DNA of 46,998 nt. It comes from an uncultured Clostridia bacterium (GTDB lineage: Bacteria; Bacillota; Clostridia; Christensenellales; UBA1242). This document shows positions 1-8,285 of this stretch, piece after piece. How positions within the stretch are numbered: the stretch's first letter is position 1; each line of letters starts with the position of its first letter. A program made the translations under genes and the position numbers. The stretch is taken from contig CANQUB010000006.1 of assembly GCA_947626955.1 (NCBI GenBank), positions 1 to 46,998 on the forward strand, given 5' to 3'. The notes beneath the pieces were generated by a model, which worked only from the letters and a program-made list of their open reading frames with translations, did no database searches and had not been told where the DNA came from.

Positions 1-79
1 CCCCCCAGAAAAGTCAATAACTTCAAGAATTTTTGTGAAATTTTAATTTGCTTTTTTGGTCGCGCAATATAAAAGAAAA

Positions 80-634
80 TTAGTATGAAGTCCTCAGTTC
101 AAAGATAACCACTTTTTCATTTTTTGTGCCCACTGGACGGTCATAACAGGCAAACTCCACAATGACATCAAAAAGCTCGTGCTCAAACATATAGTTGACA
201 ACGTCGTTCATGCCTAAAATTCGGTTGAGCCTCCTATCATTGAGAGCACTGGTAAAATTATAGTCAGCGTTTTGTGCTCCGTCGCGTGCGTTAAGATTAG
301 GATTCTTGCTGACCGCCACACTTATCTCTCCCTTTGGCGTCAGCCTTGCCTCGCCGGTTAGAACTTGGTATTTATACATATCACTGACATTTATAGAAAA
401 GTTTTTGAGCTTAGCGCAATAGCCAAGCACTTTGTCAGGTTTCACTAGTGGCCTAAAGGTCTTTGACCCCGACTTGTTCCGGTCACGGATGGCATAGGTT
501 TCGGCCGGGTATTTTTTCATAAAAGAGACAATCTTTTTTTCATCGAACTCGGGCAGCAAAATTTCGGGCAACTTGTTTAGCCCCAGGGTCAAAATTAGAT
601 TATAGCTGTCAATTTTGTTCTCGATTCTAAACAT
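80..634 (-). CDS. Unrecognised 184-residue soluble protein
   Basis: I do not recognise this family. The ATG at 632-634 follows AGGAG by seven bases, so I start there. The frame stays open 69 codons further upstream, but that stretch is lysine-rich low complexity, has no ribosome-binding site and runs into the hydrolase gene. There is no signal peptide or membrane segment. Visible segments are an Asp/Arg/Lys/Ser-rich patch near residues 46-60 (AIRDRNKSGSKTF), an Asn/Asp-rich middle (NPNLNARDGAQNADYNF) and an acidic/aromatic C-terminal third ending LRTSY. It lies 73 bases downstream of the membrane hydrolase on the same strand and may be the last gene of that unit. Function is unknown; that it is a real gene is fairly sure from the ribosome-binding site and codon texture. 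Confidence 0.7.
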   Translation of the reverse strand: MFRIENKIDSYNLILTLGLNKLPEILLPEFDEKKIVSFMKKYPAETYAIRDRNKSGSKTFRPLVKPDKVLGYCAKLKNFSINVSDMYKYQVLTGEARLTPKGEISVAVSKNPNLNARDGAQNADYNFTSALNDRRLNRILGMNDVVNYMFEHELFDVIVEFACYDRPVGTKNEKVVIFELRTSY

Positions 635-707
635 CTTTTGTCTCCTTTTCTTTTGTTTTTGAATTTTTATTTGTAATTTTTGCACTATTTTGTGTAGTTT
701 TTTACAA

Positions 708-1697
708 CTATGTTTTATGTTTTGCAATAAAGTTAAAAACGGTATCAAAATAAATTTTCTCGTCTTGTGTGGCTGAAAAGGCGTGGCCGGCACCCTCAAC
801 CGAAAGCTTTTCTTTTTCGGCGTTAAGGCTAGAGTATACAATGTCTAGCATATAGTATGGAACAAAGTTGTCGTCAGTGCCGTGGATAAACAGGGTTGGG
901 GTTGTGGATTTTTTGACCTTGCCAACAATATCCATACTTTCAAGGCTTTGGCCAAGCTTGATGCTGGCCGTTTGATCACTTGCACTCATTATAAAACTTT
1001 TGAATGGCAATTTCAAAACATTTTTAAGCACAAAGGCAAATTGTTCTTTTGTGCTAGAGTAGCCGCAATCCTCGATGGCACATATGACATTTGCGGGAAG
1101 AGCCTCACCCGTGGTGGCCATGACGGTCGCCCCGCCCATGGAGACCCCATGCAGCACTATTTGTGCCGACGGGTTCTCACTGACAATTAGTTCAATCCAC
1201 TTCACCATGTCCAGCCTGTCGAGATAGCCCATGCCAATATACTTGCCCTCGCTCTGCCCGTGACCCTTGAGATCGGGCATCAAAAGGTTGTATCCCCTCT
1301 CGTAGTAGTGCTTGGCATAGTAGCTCATTTCGGTGGCGTTGCCACGGTAGCCATGAACCAACACTGCCCAATCGTTTGTGGGCTTATTTTGCACAATTTT
1401 ATAGGCATTTAACTTGTAATCGTCGTATGAAACCAGGCTAATTTGCGTTTTTTCGAGTTGGTCAAACCACTCATCTTCTTTCTTTGGCTTTGGAAGATTG
1501 CTAGCCACATCTATGGGCGACGACGACTGAGCCGAAAAAGTGGCGTCAAGAGCAAAAGAAACAAAGACCACCCCTGTGATGGCGTATGTGAGAAGAAAAA
1601 GCACAATTAGCAAAAATAAAACCGACAGCGAAATTATGGCCCATTTTTTCTTGCCCCCGCTCTCGGTTTTTACTTTAAACGAATTTTTGCTATACAT
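708..1697 (-). CDS. Membrane-anchored alpha/beta hydrolase (serine hydrolase)
   Basis: A 329-residue hydrolase of the alpha/beta-fold superfamily, probably acting outside the cytoplasm on an ester or amide substrate that cannot be named. Residues about 19-50 form one hydrophobic anchor after a basic N terminus. The catalytic domain shows an oxyanion-hole HGYRGN near 115-120, the nucleophile elbow GVSMGG with Ser186, HGTDDNFVP with the likely acid Asp276, and GAGHAF with His305, so the triad is complete. I start at the ATG at 1695-1697, inside the 3' end of the TrxB-like gene: the two overlap by eight bases and the ribosome-binding site GGAAGG lies in the upstream gene's last codons, so translation is probably coupled. 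The longer frame would add 36 codons within the neighbour. Similar anchored hydrolases (the YqkD/BAAT-like group) are common in Bacillota with no assigned substrate. Confidence 0.88.
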   Translation of the reverse strand: MYSKNSFKVKTESGGKKKWAIISLSVLFLLIVLFLLTYAITGVVFVSFALDATFSAQSSSPIDVASNLPKPKKEDEWFDQLEKTQISLVSYDDYKLNAYKIVQNKPTNDWAVLVHGYRGNATEMSYYAKHYYERGYNLLMPDLKGHGQSEGKYIGMGYLDRLDMVKWIELIVSENPSAQIVLHGVSMGGATVMATTGEALPANVICAIEDCGYSSTKEQFAFVLKNVLKLPFKSFIMSASDQTASIKLGQSLESMDIVGKVKKSTTPTLFIHGTDDNFVPYYMLDIVYSSLNAEKEKLSVEGAGHAFSATQDEKIYFDTVFNFIAKHKT

Positions 1698-2577
1698 CGC
1701 CTTCCATAACTTTAATAAACCTGACCGCTTCAATGCCGGCCTGTGCTCCGTCGCTAACCGACTTGCTGACCTGCAAAAGTCCGCCAACAACGTCACCTGC
1801 CGCAAACACTCCCGGCAAATTGGTCATAAAACTTTTATCCACCTCAATGCAATTATTAAGGGTGATTATTCCAAGTTGCTTGGTTATCTCAAACCCCGAC
1901 AAGCTGCCCTCAGCCACAAAAACTCCGTCAACACTAAGCTCTTTGCCATCGTCCAAAACAAGCTTTTCAACCTTGCCTTCGCCCTCAACTTTTGCAAGTG
2001 TATTTGGCACGATTATGATATTTTTGCTTAATTTTTCAATTTTTTTGCTCATTTTTCCAACAAGATAGACGGTTTTTGCGTTTTTTGAAAGCTCCTCGGC
2101 CTCGTGGAGAGCGAACTGCCCATCCCCCACGACAGCCACCACTCTATCCTTATAGAAAAACCCATCGCAAATGGCACAAAAGCTTACATTAGTTCCTTCG
2201 AAAGGGGCAAGCGGCGCAGGAATTTTCTTTTTGCCCGCACCCGTGCAAATTATGACGGTCCTGCCTATATATCTATTTTTTGAGGTTACTACTATATAAG
2301 TATGAGCATCATAATCATTAATTATTTGCAAAACCTCTTCTTTTTTTATTTTTGCGCCCAGTTTTTTCACTTGCTCAAGGCCATTTTGCAGTAATTGTTC
2401 ACCCGTTATCATTTCAATACCGAAATAATTTTGAATGTGCTTGGCCTTTTTTAGTGCCGAAGTGCCGTTGTCGAATATGAGCACGGTTGCCCCTGCGCGG
2501 CGAGCATAAATGCCGCTGGAAACTCCAGCTGGCCCCCCACCAATGATCAATACATCATATACGTTTTCTTGTGCCAT
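1690..2577 (-). CDS. Thioredoxin-reductase-like FAD oxidoreductase
   Basis: A 295-residue flavoprotein of the low-molecular-weight thioredoxin reductase group. It has the FAD dinucleotide motif GGGPAG (residues 13-18), the redox pair CAICDG (Cys134, Cys137), a second nucleotide fold starting GDGQFA (151-156) and the C-terminal FAD motif GVFAAGD. The usual NADPH-specifying HRRxxxR after the second fold is absent; the matching stretch reads YLVGKMSKK. NADPH may therefore not be the donor; NADH or ferredoxin are alternatives (inference from the known ferredoxin-dependent clostridial relatives). The start at 2575-2577 follows AAGGAG. It is transcribed divergently from the glycerol-3-phosphate genes, so a redox partnership with them is possible. 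It could serve thioredoxin, a glutaredoxin-like carrier or a peroxidase. Confidence 0.88.
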   Translation of the reverse strand: MAQENVYDVLIIGGGPAGVSSGIYARRAGATVLIFDNGTSALKKAKHIQNYFGIEMITGEQLLQNGLEQVKKLGAKIKKEEVLQIINDYDAHTYIVVTSKNRYIGRTVIICTGAGKKKIPAPLAPFEGTNVSFCAICDGFFYKDRVVAVVGDGQFALHEAEELSKNAKTVYLVGKMSKKIEKLSKNIIIVPNTLAKVEGEGKVEKLVLDDGKELSVDGVFVAEGSLSGFEITKQLGIITLNNCIEVDKSFMTNLPGVFAAGDVVGGLLQVSKSVSDGAQAGIEAVRFIKVMEGDV

Positions 2578-2653
2578 AAATTTTCTCCTTGCTTTTACTA
2601 TACCACTTTTTGGCGGGTGAATAAAACATTTTGGCCACAAAATAATTTTTTGT

Positions 2654-2683
2654 TTGACTAACCCACGCGCAATAAATTATTAT
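2654..2683 (+). promoter_or_regulatory. Promoter of the glycerol-3-phosphate oxidoreductase genes
   Basis: TTGACT at 2654-2659, an 18-base spacer and TATTAT at 2678-2683, 18 bases before the start codon at 2702. It lies in the divergent gap between the TrxB-like gene and the dehydrogenase gene. The opposite strand has a TATAGT within 40 bases of the TrxB-like start but no convincing -35 box. Confidence 0.55.
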
Positions 2684-2701
2684 TTATTCATAGGAGTTAT
2701 C

Positions 2702-4123
2702 ATGAGCCAAAATTATGATGTATTGATAATTGGTGCGGGAGTTGTCGGGTGCTGCCTGGCAAGTGACTTAGCGCGCTCGGGCTATAGCGTTGTGGTGGTC
2801 GAAAAGGCCAACGACGTGGCCACGGGTGCAAGCAAGGCCAACAGTGGCCTGGTTCACGCTGGCTATGACCCAAAGCCAAACACTCTAAAAGCTAGGCTTA
2901 ACCTTGAGGGCAACAAGATGTACCCTTCTCTTTGCCAAAGGCTGGGAGTAAAACTAAAAAAGACAGGAGCCATTGTGGTTGGAAACGACAAAGGTGCGGT
3001 CGACGCCCTCTATGAGCGAGGAAAACAAAATGGTCTAAAGAATCTTGAGGTTTTGGGGCGTGATGGCCTACTAAAACTATGCCCAAACCTAAATAGCGAT
3101 ATAACCATTGGCCTATACGCAAAGGATGCCTACATCGTAAGTCCCTATCTTTTGACCATTTGCCTGGCCGAAGAAGCCATTTTAAATGGTGCAACGTTTT
3201 TGCTAAATGACAAAGTCAAAAACTGCAAAAAACAGGGCAAAAACTTTGAAATCACCGCTAAAAATACCACATTTACAGCAAAATACATTGTAAACTCAGC
3301 CGGAGCTGGCTACAATGAGGTTGCCAAGGTGCTTGGCAGCGAAAGATATAAAATAGAGTTTCGCCGCGGCGAATATTATGTTTTAGACAGCACCGAGAGC
3401 GGCCTTACTCCAATAACAGTGTTCCCTCTTCCAAGTGCGGCTGGGAAAGGCGTTTTGGTTACCCCTACCATTGATGGCAATATCCTGGTTGGCCCAACAA
3501 GCTATCAAAGCGATGTTTCTACTAAGACAACAAAGGAAGGCTTGGACGATGTAAAGCAAAAATCTTCGGCCCTAATTGAAGTAAACCTTAGAAAAGCCAT
3601 CCGCCAGTTTGCTGGAATAAGAGCAATCACCGAGGGCGACTTTACAATTGAAAAGAGCCGCAAAGTGGAGGGAGTTATAAACCTTGCTGGCATATGCTCC
3701 CCTGGGCTAAGCTCGGCCCCAGCCATTTCAAAATATGTATTTTCTTTGCTAGGACTTGAATATAATCCATCCATTTCGGCCAAAAAAATTAAGCCATACT
3801 TTTTACTAAAAGACCTCAATGATGATCAAATTAATTCTTTAATTGTAAAAAATAAGTCATATGGGCGAATTATTTGCAAATGTGAAAACATAACTGAAGG
3901 TGACATACTTTTTGCGCTTAATAGGCCACTAAGGGTAAACTCTATTGACGGAGTCAAAAGACGAGTGCGTGCAGGCATGGGGCGTTGCCAGGGTGGCTTT
4001 TGCAAATTGCCGGTGGCCGAGATCATTGCTAAGCATAACAAGATAAGCCTAGATGATGTTTTAAAAGAAAATGAGGGTAGCAAACTTTTTGTTTCCCCTA
4101 TTCGAGGAGGCAAAAATGACTGA
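2702..4123 (+). CDS. glpA: GlpA-like FAD-dependent glycerol-3-phosphate dehydrogenase with BFD-type iron-sulfur domain
   Basis: A 473-residue flavoprotein expected to oxidise glycerol-3-phosphate to dihydroxyacetone phosphate. The N terminus has the FAD fold IIGAGVVGCCLA (9-20), followed by the family motif SKANSGLVHAGYD (44-56). The C-terminal 85 residues form a bacterioferritin-associated-ferredoxin-like domain with CKC (Cys392, Cys394) and CQGGFC (Cys429, Cys434), the arrangement that binds a [2Fe-2S] cluster in anaerobic GlpA. I start at 2702 after AGGAG; the frame extends 16 codons upstream without a ribosome-binding site. Its stop overlaps the next gene by eight bases. The clustering of this protein with a second FAD oxidoreductase and a DUF1667 protein recurs in Bacillota and suggests one complex. 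Glycerol-3-phosphate is the family's substrate; the electron acceptor is unknown. Confidence 0.9.
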   Translation: MSQNYDVLIIGAGVVGCCLASDLARSGYSVVVVEKANDVATGASKANSGLVHAGYDPKPNTLKARLNLEGNKMYPSLCQRLGVKLKKTGAIVVGNDKGAVDALYERGKQNGLKNLEVLGRDGLLKLCPNLNSDITIGLYAKDAYIVSPYLLTICLAEEAILNGATFLLNDKVKNCKKQGKNFEITAKNTTFTAKYIVNSAGAGYNEVAKVLGSERYKIEFRRGEYYVLDSTESGLTPITVFPLPSAAGKGVLVTPTIDGNILVGPTSYQSDVSTKTTKEGLDDVKQKSSALIEVNLRKAIRQFAGIRAITEGDFTIEKSRKVEGVINLAGICSPGLSSAPAISKYVFSLLGLEYNPSISAKKIKPYFLLKDLNDDQINSLIVKNKSYGRIICKCENITEGDILFALNRPLRVNSIDGVKRRVRAGMGRCQGGFCKLPVAEIIAKHNKISLDDVLKENEGSKLFVSPIRGGKND

Positions 4124-5333
4124 CGTTATTGTAATTGGCGGGGGCCCTGCCGGCATGGCAGCCGCAATCGAGAGTGCTAAAAACGGTGCCAGTACCATCC
4201 TTATTGAAAGAAACAAAGAACTTGGCGGCATTTTGAACCAGTGCATACACAACGGCTTTGGCCTGCACTATTTTAACGAGGAACTGACCGGCCCCGAATT
4301 TGCAAAAAGGCTGGAAAAAGAAGTCAAAAAGTATAAAAATATCACAGTTTTGCTAAATACATTTGTTGTGAGCATAAAAAGTGGCGAGGTCGTGGTTCAA
4401 AACCAAGAAGGCAAGAAAAAACTCAAGACTCGCTCAATCGTGTTTGCCACAGGGGCGCGTGAAAAGACCCCAGCCAGCATAACCCTGACCGGCACAAGAC
4501 CCGAAGGAGTCTTGACGGCCGGAGTAGCTCAAAAAATGGTCAATGTCTACGGCAGGCTGCCCGGCAAGAACGTGGTCATCCTGGGCAGTGGCGACATCGG
4601 CCTAATCATGGCCCGCAGGCTCACCTATGAAAGAGCCAAGGTCAAAGCCATTTTGGAGATCAACCCAGCCACCAGCGGCCTTAGAAGGAATATTTTGCAG
4701 TGCGTCGAAGACTACAATATTCCCCTGTTCTACAAACACACCGTGTTTGAGGTGGTTGGAAAAGACCGCATCGAAGGCATTTATTATGGGCAGGTCGACA
4801 GCAACTATAATCCCATACTCTCCACCCGCAAGTTTTTAAAGTGCGATTGCCTTATTTTGTCGGTTGGGCTTGTGCCTGAAACCGACCTACTCCCTGAAAT
4901 GAAGCTTATGCGGGCAACCAGCGGCGGCGAGGTTGACGAATATTTGATGACCAACATCCCAGGAATTTTCACCTGCGGCAATGTTTTGCACATCCACGAC
5001 CTTGTGGACAACGTTTGCCTAGAAAGTGCCGACGCCGGAAAGTTTGCAAGCCTTTATGCCAAGGGAAAGTTAAACACAACTCAGCCAATAAAGGTTTCGG
5101 CCGGCCAAGGAGTAAGCTATGTTGTTCCGGCAGTGGCTTACGCTGGCGAAGGCAAGTTCACGGCCAAATTTAGGCTAAAAAGCAAGGTGACCAAGACCAA
5201 TGTGGTGGCAAAATCCAATGGCAATGTGCTTGGCAAAAAGTTTTTGCTGGCCGGAGTTCCGGGCGAAATGCTCACCTTAGAGGTGGATAAAAGCCTGGCA
5301 AAAGATGAAATTGTTTTGGAGGTGGAGACATGA
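4116..5333 (+). CDS. NAD(P)/FAD-dependent oxidoreductase of the glycerol-3-phosphate cluster
   Basis: A 405-residue pyridine-nucleotide-disulfide-type flavoprotein. It has an FAD fold at residues 4-16 (VIVIGGGPAGMAA), a Cys-containing segment GGILNQCIHNGFG, the motif ATGAREKTP, a second nucleotide fold VVILGSGDIGLIMARRL and a C-terminal GIFTCGNVLHIHDLVD in place of the usual GxxxAGD. It probably passes electrons between the dehydrogenase and NAD(P) or another carrier. The start at 4116 follows GAGGAGG and overlaps the upstream stop by eight bases; its own stop overlaps the next start as ATGA. The spacing implies tight stoichiometric coupling of the three products. The last 80 residues are a beta-rich tail without recognised motifs. 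Confidence 0.85.
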   Translation: MTDVIVIGGGPAGMAAAIESAKNGASTILIERNKELGGILNQCIHNGFGLHYFNEELTGPEFAKRLEKEVKKYKNITVLLNTFVVSIKSGEVVVQNQEGKKKLKTRSIVFATGAREKTPASITLTGTRPEGVLTAGVAQKMVNVYGRLPGKNVVILGSGDIGLIMARRLTYERAKVKAILEINPATSGLRRNILQCVEDYNIPLFYKHTVFEVVGKDRIEGIYYGQVDSNYNPILSTRKFLKCDCLILSVGLVPETDLLPEMKLMRATSGGEVDEYLMTNIPGIFTCGNVLHIHDLVDNVCLESADAGKFASLYAKGKLNTTQPIKVSAGQGVSYVVPAVAYAGEGKFTAKFRLKSKVTKTNVVAKSNGNVLGKKFLLAGVPGEMLTLEVDKSLAKDEIVLEVET

Positions 5334-5662
5334 AACTTACCTGCATCAACTGCCCAATGGGCTGCACGATAACAGTTACAAAGACCAAAGAGGGCTACAA
5401 GTTCAGCGGCAACAATTGCGCACGTGGCGAGGCTTTTGCTCGTGACGAGCTGACAGCGCCAAAGCGTATGGTCACCGCACTTATTCATACCGACAGGGGC
5501 GTGACCAGCGTTAAAACTGACAAACCAATAGACAAAAAACTCATCTTCAAACTGCTTGCCGAAATCGACAAGATACATCTAAAAAACGCAAAAATGGGCC
5601 AAATTGTCATAAAAAACGCCCTCAATACCGGCGTAAACGTGGTTGTAACCAAATCTATATAA
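5330..5662 (+). CDS. DUF1667 cysteine-rich protein
   Basis: A 110-residue DUF1667 protein, the usual third member of this flavoprotein cluster. It opens with CINCPMGC (Cys5, Cys8, Cys12) followed by Cys30 in NNCARGEAFA, giving four cysteines that could hold an iron-sulfur cluster or zinc. The CxxCPxGC signature also begins the iron-sulfur domain of molybdopterin oxidoreductases, so an electron-transfer role is a reasonable inference. The start ATG overlaps the preceding TGA as ATGA. No export signal, so it should sit in the cytoplasm with its two partners. Confidence 0.85.
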   Translation: MKLTCINCPMGCTITVTKTKEGYKFSGNNCARGEAFARDELTAPKRMVTALIHTDRGVTSVKTDKPIDKKLIFKLLAEIDKIHLKNAKMGQIVIKNALNTGVNVVVTKSI

Positions 5663-5693
5663 TTTTTTAAAGTGTTTTTGAATACATTTTAAT

Positions 5694-6353
5694 ATGTATT
5701 TTATACTGACCTATATCTTCTCTTTTGGGCTAGGCTTGATTTTTCATGACCAGTTTTTGCTGGGGGCTCTCACCATGTACCTCGGCTTTTTGCAAACCTA
5801 TTTTATAGCCTATGGCAAGTGGTACGAGGAGTTTTTAGGAATGCTGGGGACCATTGTTTCCTCTATTTTGTGCTCGCTTTCGGGAATGTACGCTACGGCC
5901 ATCTTCTCGCTGCTTGTATATATCCCTCTATCCATATTCAGCATGGTGAACTGGAAAAAGAACGCAAATAAAAATGAGGTCATCCTAAACGAAATGACGG
6001 TAAAAAAATCGACAATAATTCTAACCTGCATCGTTTCGGCCACCCTGCTTGTCAGCTTTTTGTTGTCACTTATCCCCACTCAGCATCTTGCCGTGCTCGA
6101 CACAGCCGGGGACATTTTGAATATTTCGGGCATCATCTTAATTGCTCTAAGATACAAGGAGGGCTGGCTGGTTTGGGTGCTTGGCAGCATTGTCGACCTT
6201 GTCACCTGGATACTGGTGTATCTCAACCATTTTTCAAACAACGCCATAATGATGATAATAATGTCGGCGGCCTACATCTTTTTAAACCTGTGGGGTTACC
6301 TGTCTTTTATAAAACTTAGGAAAAAGCAAAAAGCTAGCCTAAAGCTGGCCTAA
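5694..6353 (+). CDS. pnuC: PnuC-family nicotinamide riboside/mononucleotide transporter
   Basis: A 219-residue, nearly all-hydrophobic protein with about seven membrane segments and a basic C terminus (KLRKKQKASLKLA), matching PnuC size and topology. The segment YKEGWLVWVLGSIVDLVTW resembles the PnuC substrate-site pattern of paired tryptophans in a helix, which in characterised members contacts nicotinamide riboside. It should import an NAD precursor. It follows the DUF1667 gene by 31 bases and may be co-transcribed. There is no clear ribosome-binding site before the ATG at 5694, and I see no riboswitch in the short gap, so start and regulation are uncertain. Confidence 0.75.
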   Translation: MYFILTYIFSFGLGLIFHDQFLLGALTMYLGFLQTYFIAYGKWYEEFLGMLGTIVSSILCSLSGMYATAIFSLLVYIPLSIFSMVNWKKNANKNEVILNEMTVKKSTIILTCIVSATLLVSFLLSLIPTQHLAVLDTAGDILNISGIILIALRYKEGWLVWVLGSIVDLVTWILVYLNHFSNNAIMMIIMSAAYIFLNLWGYLSFIKLRKKQKASLKLA

Positions 6354-6355
6354 AA

Positions 6356-8176
6356 TTATGAAATATCTTCGGCGCCATATAGCTGGCAGTACTCGGAGCA
6401 GTTCTCCATAAGCTGGTCGTGCGTTCCTTCAGCAAAAACCTTGCCGTTTTTTATGAATATGATGTTGTCGCTGTCAACAACAGTGGAAAGCCTATGTGCC
6501 ACCATGATTATGGTGTGGTCCTTTGAAAGGCTCTTCATAACCTTCTTGATCTTGGCCTGGTTGTCGTTGTCTAGAGAGCTGGTGGCTTCGTCAAAAACTA
6601 TGACCTTGGCATCTTTTAGTAACGCCCTGGCTATGGCCAGTCTTTGCTTTTGCCCACCGCTAAGCTTTATTCCGTTTTCGCCCAGCCTGCTGTCTAGCTT
6701 ATCGTCAAGGCTCATAACAAAGTCAAAGAACTCAGCCTTCTTTAGTGCCTCTTCCATCTCTTCTTTGGTGGCATCGGGCTTGGCAAGCTTCAAATTTTCG
6801 GCCACGGTCATGTCAAACACGTAAGGTGCCTGGCTTACCACACAAATATTGTTTCGAATGGAGTCTCGAGTTAGTGAGGTTATATCTTGCCCGTCAAGGT
6901 AGATATGCCCGCCGCCTTCTTTAAGGTCGTAGAGCTTGTTCATGAGCGACACAATGGTGCTCTTTCCCTCACCGCTCATGCCCACAAACGAGACAATGGT
7001 GCAAGGCAAAATTTTGAAGCTGACATCTTTTAGAACGGGTTTGCCCTCGACATAGTTAAAGCTTACATCCTTAAACTCAATTTCACCCCTGCAATCTTCC
7101 AGCTTGTTTAGCCCAAACACCTCGACTGGATATTTGTTTTCATCAAAGAGCTCGTTTAGCCTGTGCGCCGAAAGTGCAAGATCAGAGGCGTCTTCTCTTA
7201 TGGTGATGAGATGGTTGGCAAGCCCAACGATATTGCCCTTGTAGCTATAGGCTATCATGAACCCAGCAAGGGCTAGCTGCCCGTTGGCGATAAGATAAAT
7301 ACACATCAAAAAGTAGCCAAAATCCATCAAAACGCGAATCATTTGCCCGCCAAAAATAGCACTTCTATTATTTATCGAGGCCTTGTAGTTCATGGACTCA
7401 ATGGTCCTTTGGCGAACATTTACCTCTTCTACCACTGTGTCGGTGGTGTTGAGGCCGCGAATATCCTTCATGCCCCGAATGTTTTCCATCTTGATCCCGC
7501 CAATTTGGTCCCTGGTGTCACTAATAACACGGCGCTGTTTTACCCAAAAACGGGTGCGCAAGCTGTTGTAGACCAGGTTGATTGCTACCATGGCTATTAA
7601 AAACAAGCAAATCCACTTGTTCAAAATAAAGGTGTAGACCAAAAATCCAAGGTTTCCAAGAACCTTTACAAAGCTGTACAAAATATTTATGGTGTTGCTT
7701 TGAATATGGTTAAGGTCTACGCTCATGCGGGTTAAATAGAAGTTTGAACCCTGGTTGTCGTAGCAAGATTGTGACAAAAGGTTCATCCTGTCCACAATGT
7801 CATGGTACATGCAAAGATACACAACGCCGTTGAACCTTTGAATTAAGATGCTATTGACAAGGCTGGAAATGTTGGCTGCAGCCACAACGCTGCAGGTTAT
7901 AATCACCCACTTTAGTGCGTTTTGCTTGGTGAAATTCTCGGTGAACGAGGCCAAAAGATTACCAGTGGCCACCGCAGCATAGAGGCCGAGAACGGTGTTT
8001 AAAACAAGGGTTAGGATAAGGAAAAAACAAAGCGGCTTGTCAACAAAAAAGTAACCAAGGAATGGCTTTGCCTCTTTGATAGAAATCTTTTCTTTCTTTT
8101 GCTTATCGTTTTGCTTTAACTTTACACTCTTGTCAAAAGGGTGTTTTGCAATTTCTTTTGCAGCCTTTTTATCCAT
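6356..8176 (-). CDS. ABC exporter half-transporter (fused permease and ATPase)
   Basis: A 606-residue ABCB/MsbA-type half-transporter. A lysine-rich cytoplasmic N terminus (1-45) is followed by about six membrane helices (roughly 48-330) and an ATPase domain. The ATPase shows Walker A GMSGEGKST (399-407), Q-loop near CVVSQAPY, signature LSGGQ (505-509), Walker B VIVFDEATS and H-loop AHRLST, all intact. It would work as a homodimer or with a partner elsewhere; no second half-transporter is adjacent. Substrate is unknown. The start codon at 8174-8176 lacks a good ribosome-binding site, but no better in-frame start precedes the first helix. It ends three bases from the convergent pnuC stop. Confidence 0.92.
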   Translation of the reverse strand: MDKKAAKEIAKHPFDKSVKLKQNDKQKKEKISIKEAKPFLGYFFVDKPLCFFLILTLVLNTVLGLYAAVATGNLLASFTENFTKQNALKWVIITCSVVAAANISSLVNSILIQRFNGVVYLCMYHDIVDRMNLLSQSCYDNQGSNFYLTRMSVDLNHIQSNTINILYSFVKVLGNLGFLVYTFILNKWICLFLIAMVAINLVYNSLRTRFWVKQRRVISDTRDQIGGIKMENIRGMKDIRGLNTTDTVVEEVNVRQRTIESMNYKASINNRSAIFGGQMIRVLMDFGYFLMCIYLIANGQLALAGFMIAYSYKGNIVGLANHLITIREDASDLALSAHRLNELFDENKYPVEVFGLNKLEDCRGEIEFKDVSFNYVEGKPVLKDVSFKILPCTIVSFVGMSGEGKSTIVSLMNKLYDLKEGGGHIYLDGQDITSLTRDSIRNNICVVSQAPYVFDMTVAENLKLAKPDATKEEMEEALKKAEFFDFVMSLDDKLDSRLGENGIKLSGGQKQRLAIARALLKDAKVIVFDEATSSLDNDNQAKIKKVMKSLSKDHTIIMVAHRLSTVVDSDNIIFIKNGKVFAEGTHDQLMENCSEYCQLYGAEDIS

Positions 8177-8251
8177 AAATTAATAATACAACAAAGCCGC
8201 AATTTTGTAAATGACTAAAATGAAAAACGGCTTAAAATGGCTTAAAATTTA

Positions 8252-8285
8252 AAATAAAAGCCACTTTATAGGTGGCCTTTTATTA
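8252..8285 (-). terminator. Terminator after the SPFH gene
   Basis: Read on the minus strand, GCCACC and GTGGC pair around a short A/T loop and are followed by TTTTATTTT, directly after the SPFH stop codon at 8283. It separates the SPFH/NfeD genes from the ABC exporter. Confidence 0.7.

Noticed and set aside
2654-2701. Upstream 16-codon extension of the GlpA-like protein
   Set aside because: It overlaps the promoter and has no ribosome-binding site; the start at 2702 follows AGGAG and begins directly before the FAD fold.
5663-5693. Riboswitch before pnuC
   Set aside because: The gap is 31 bases and lacks hairpins or known conserved cores.
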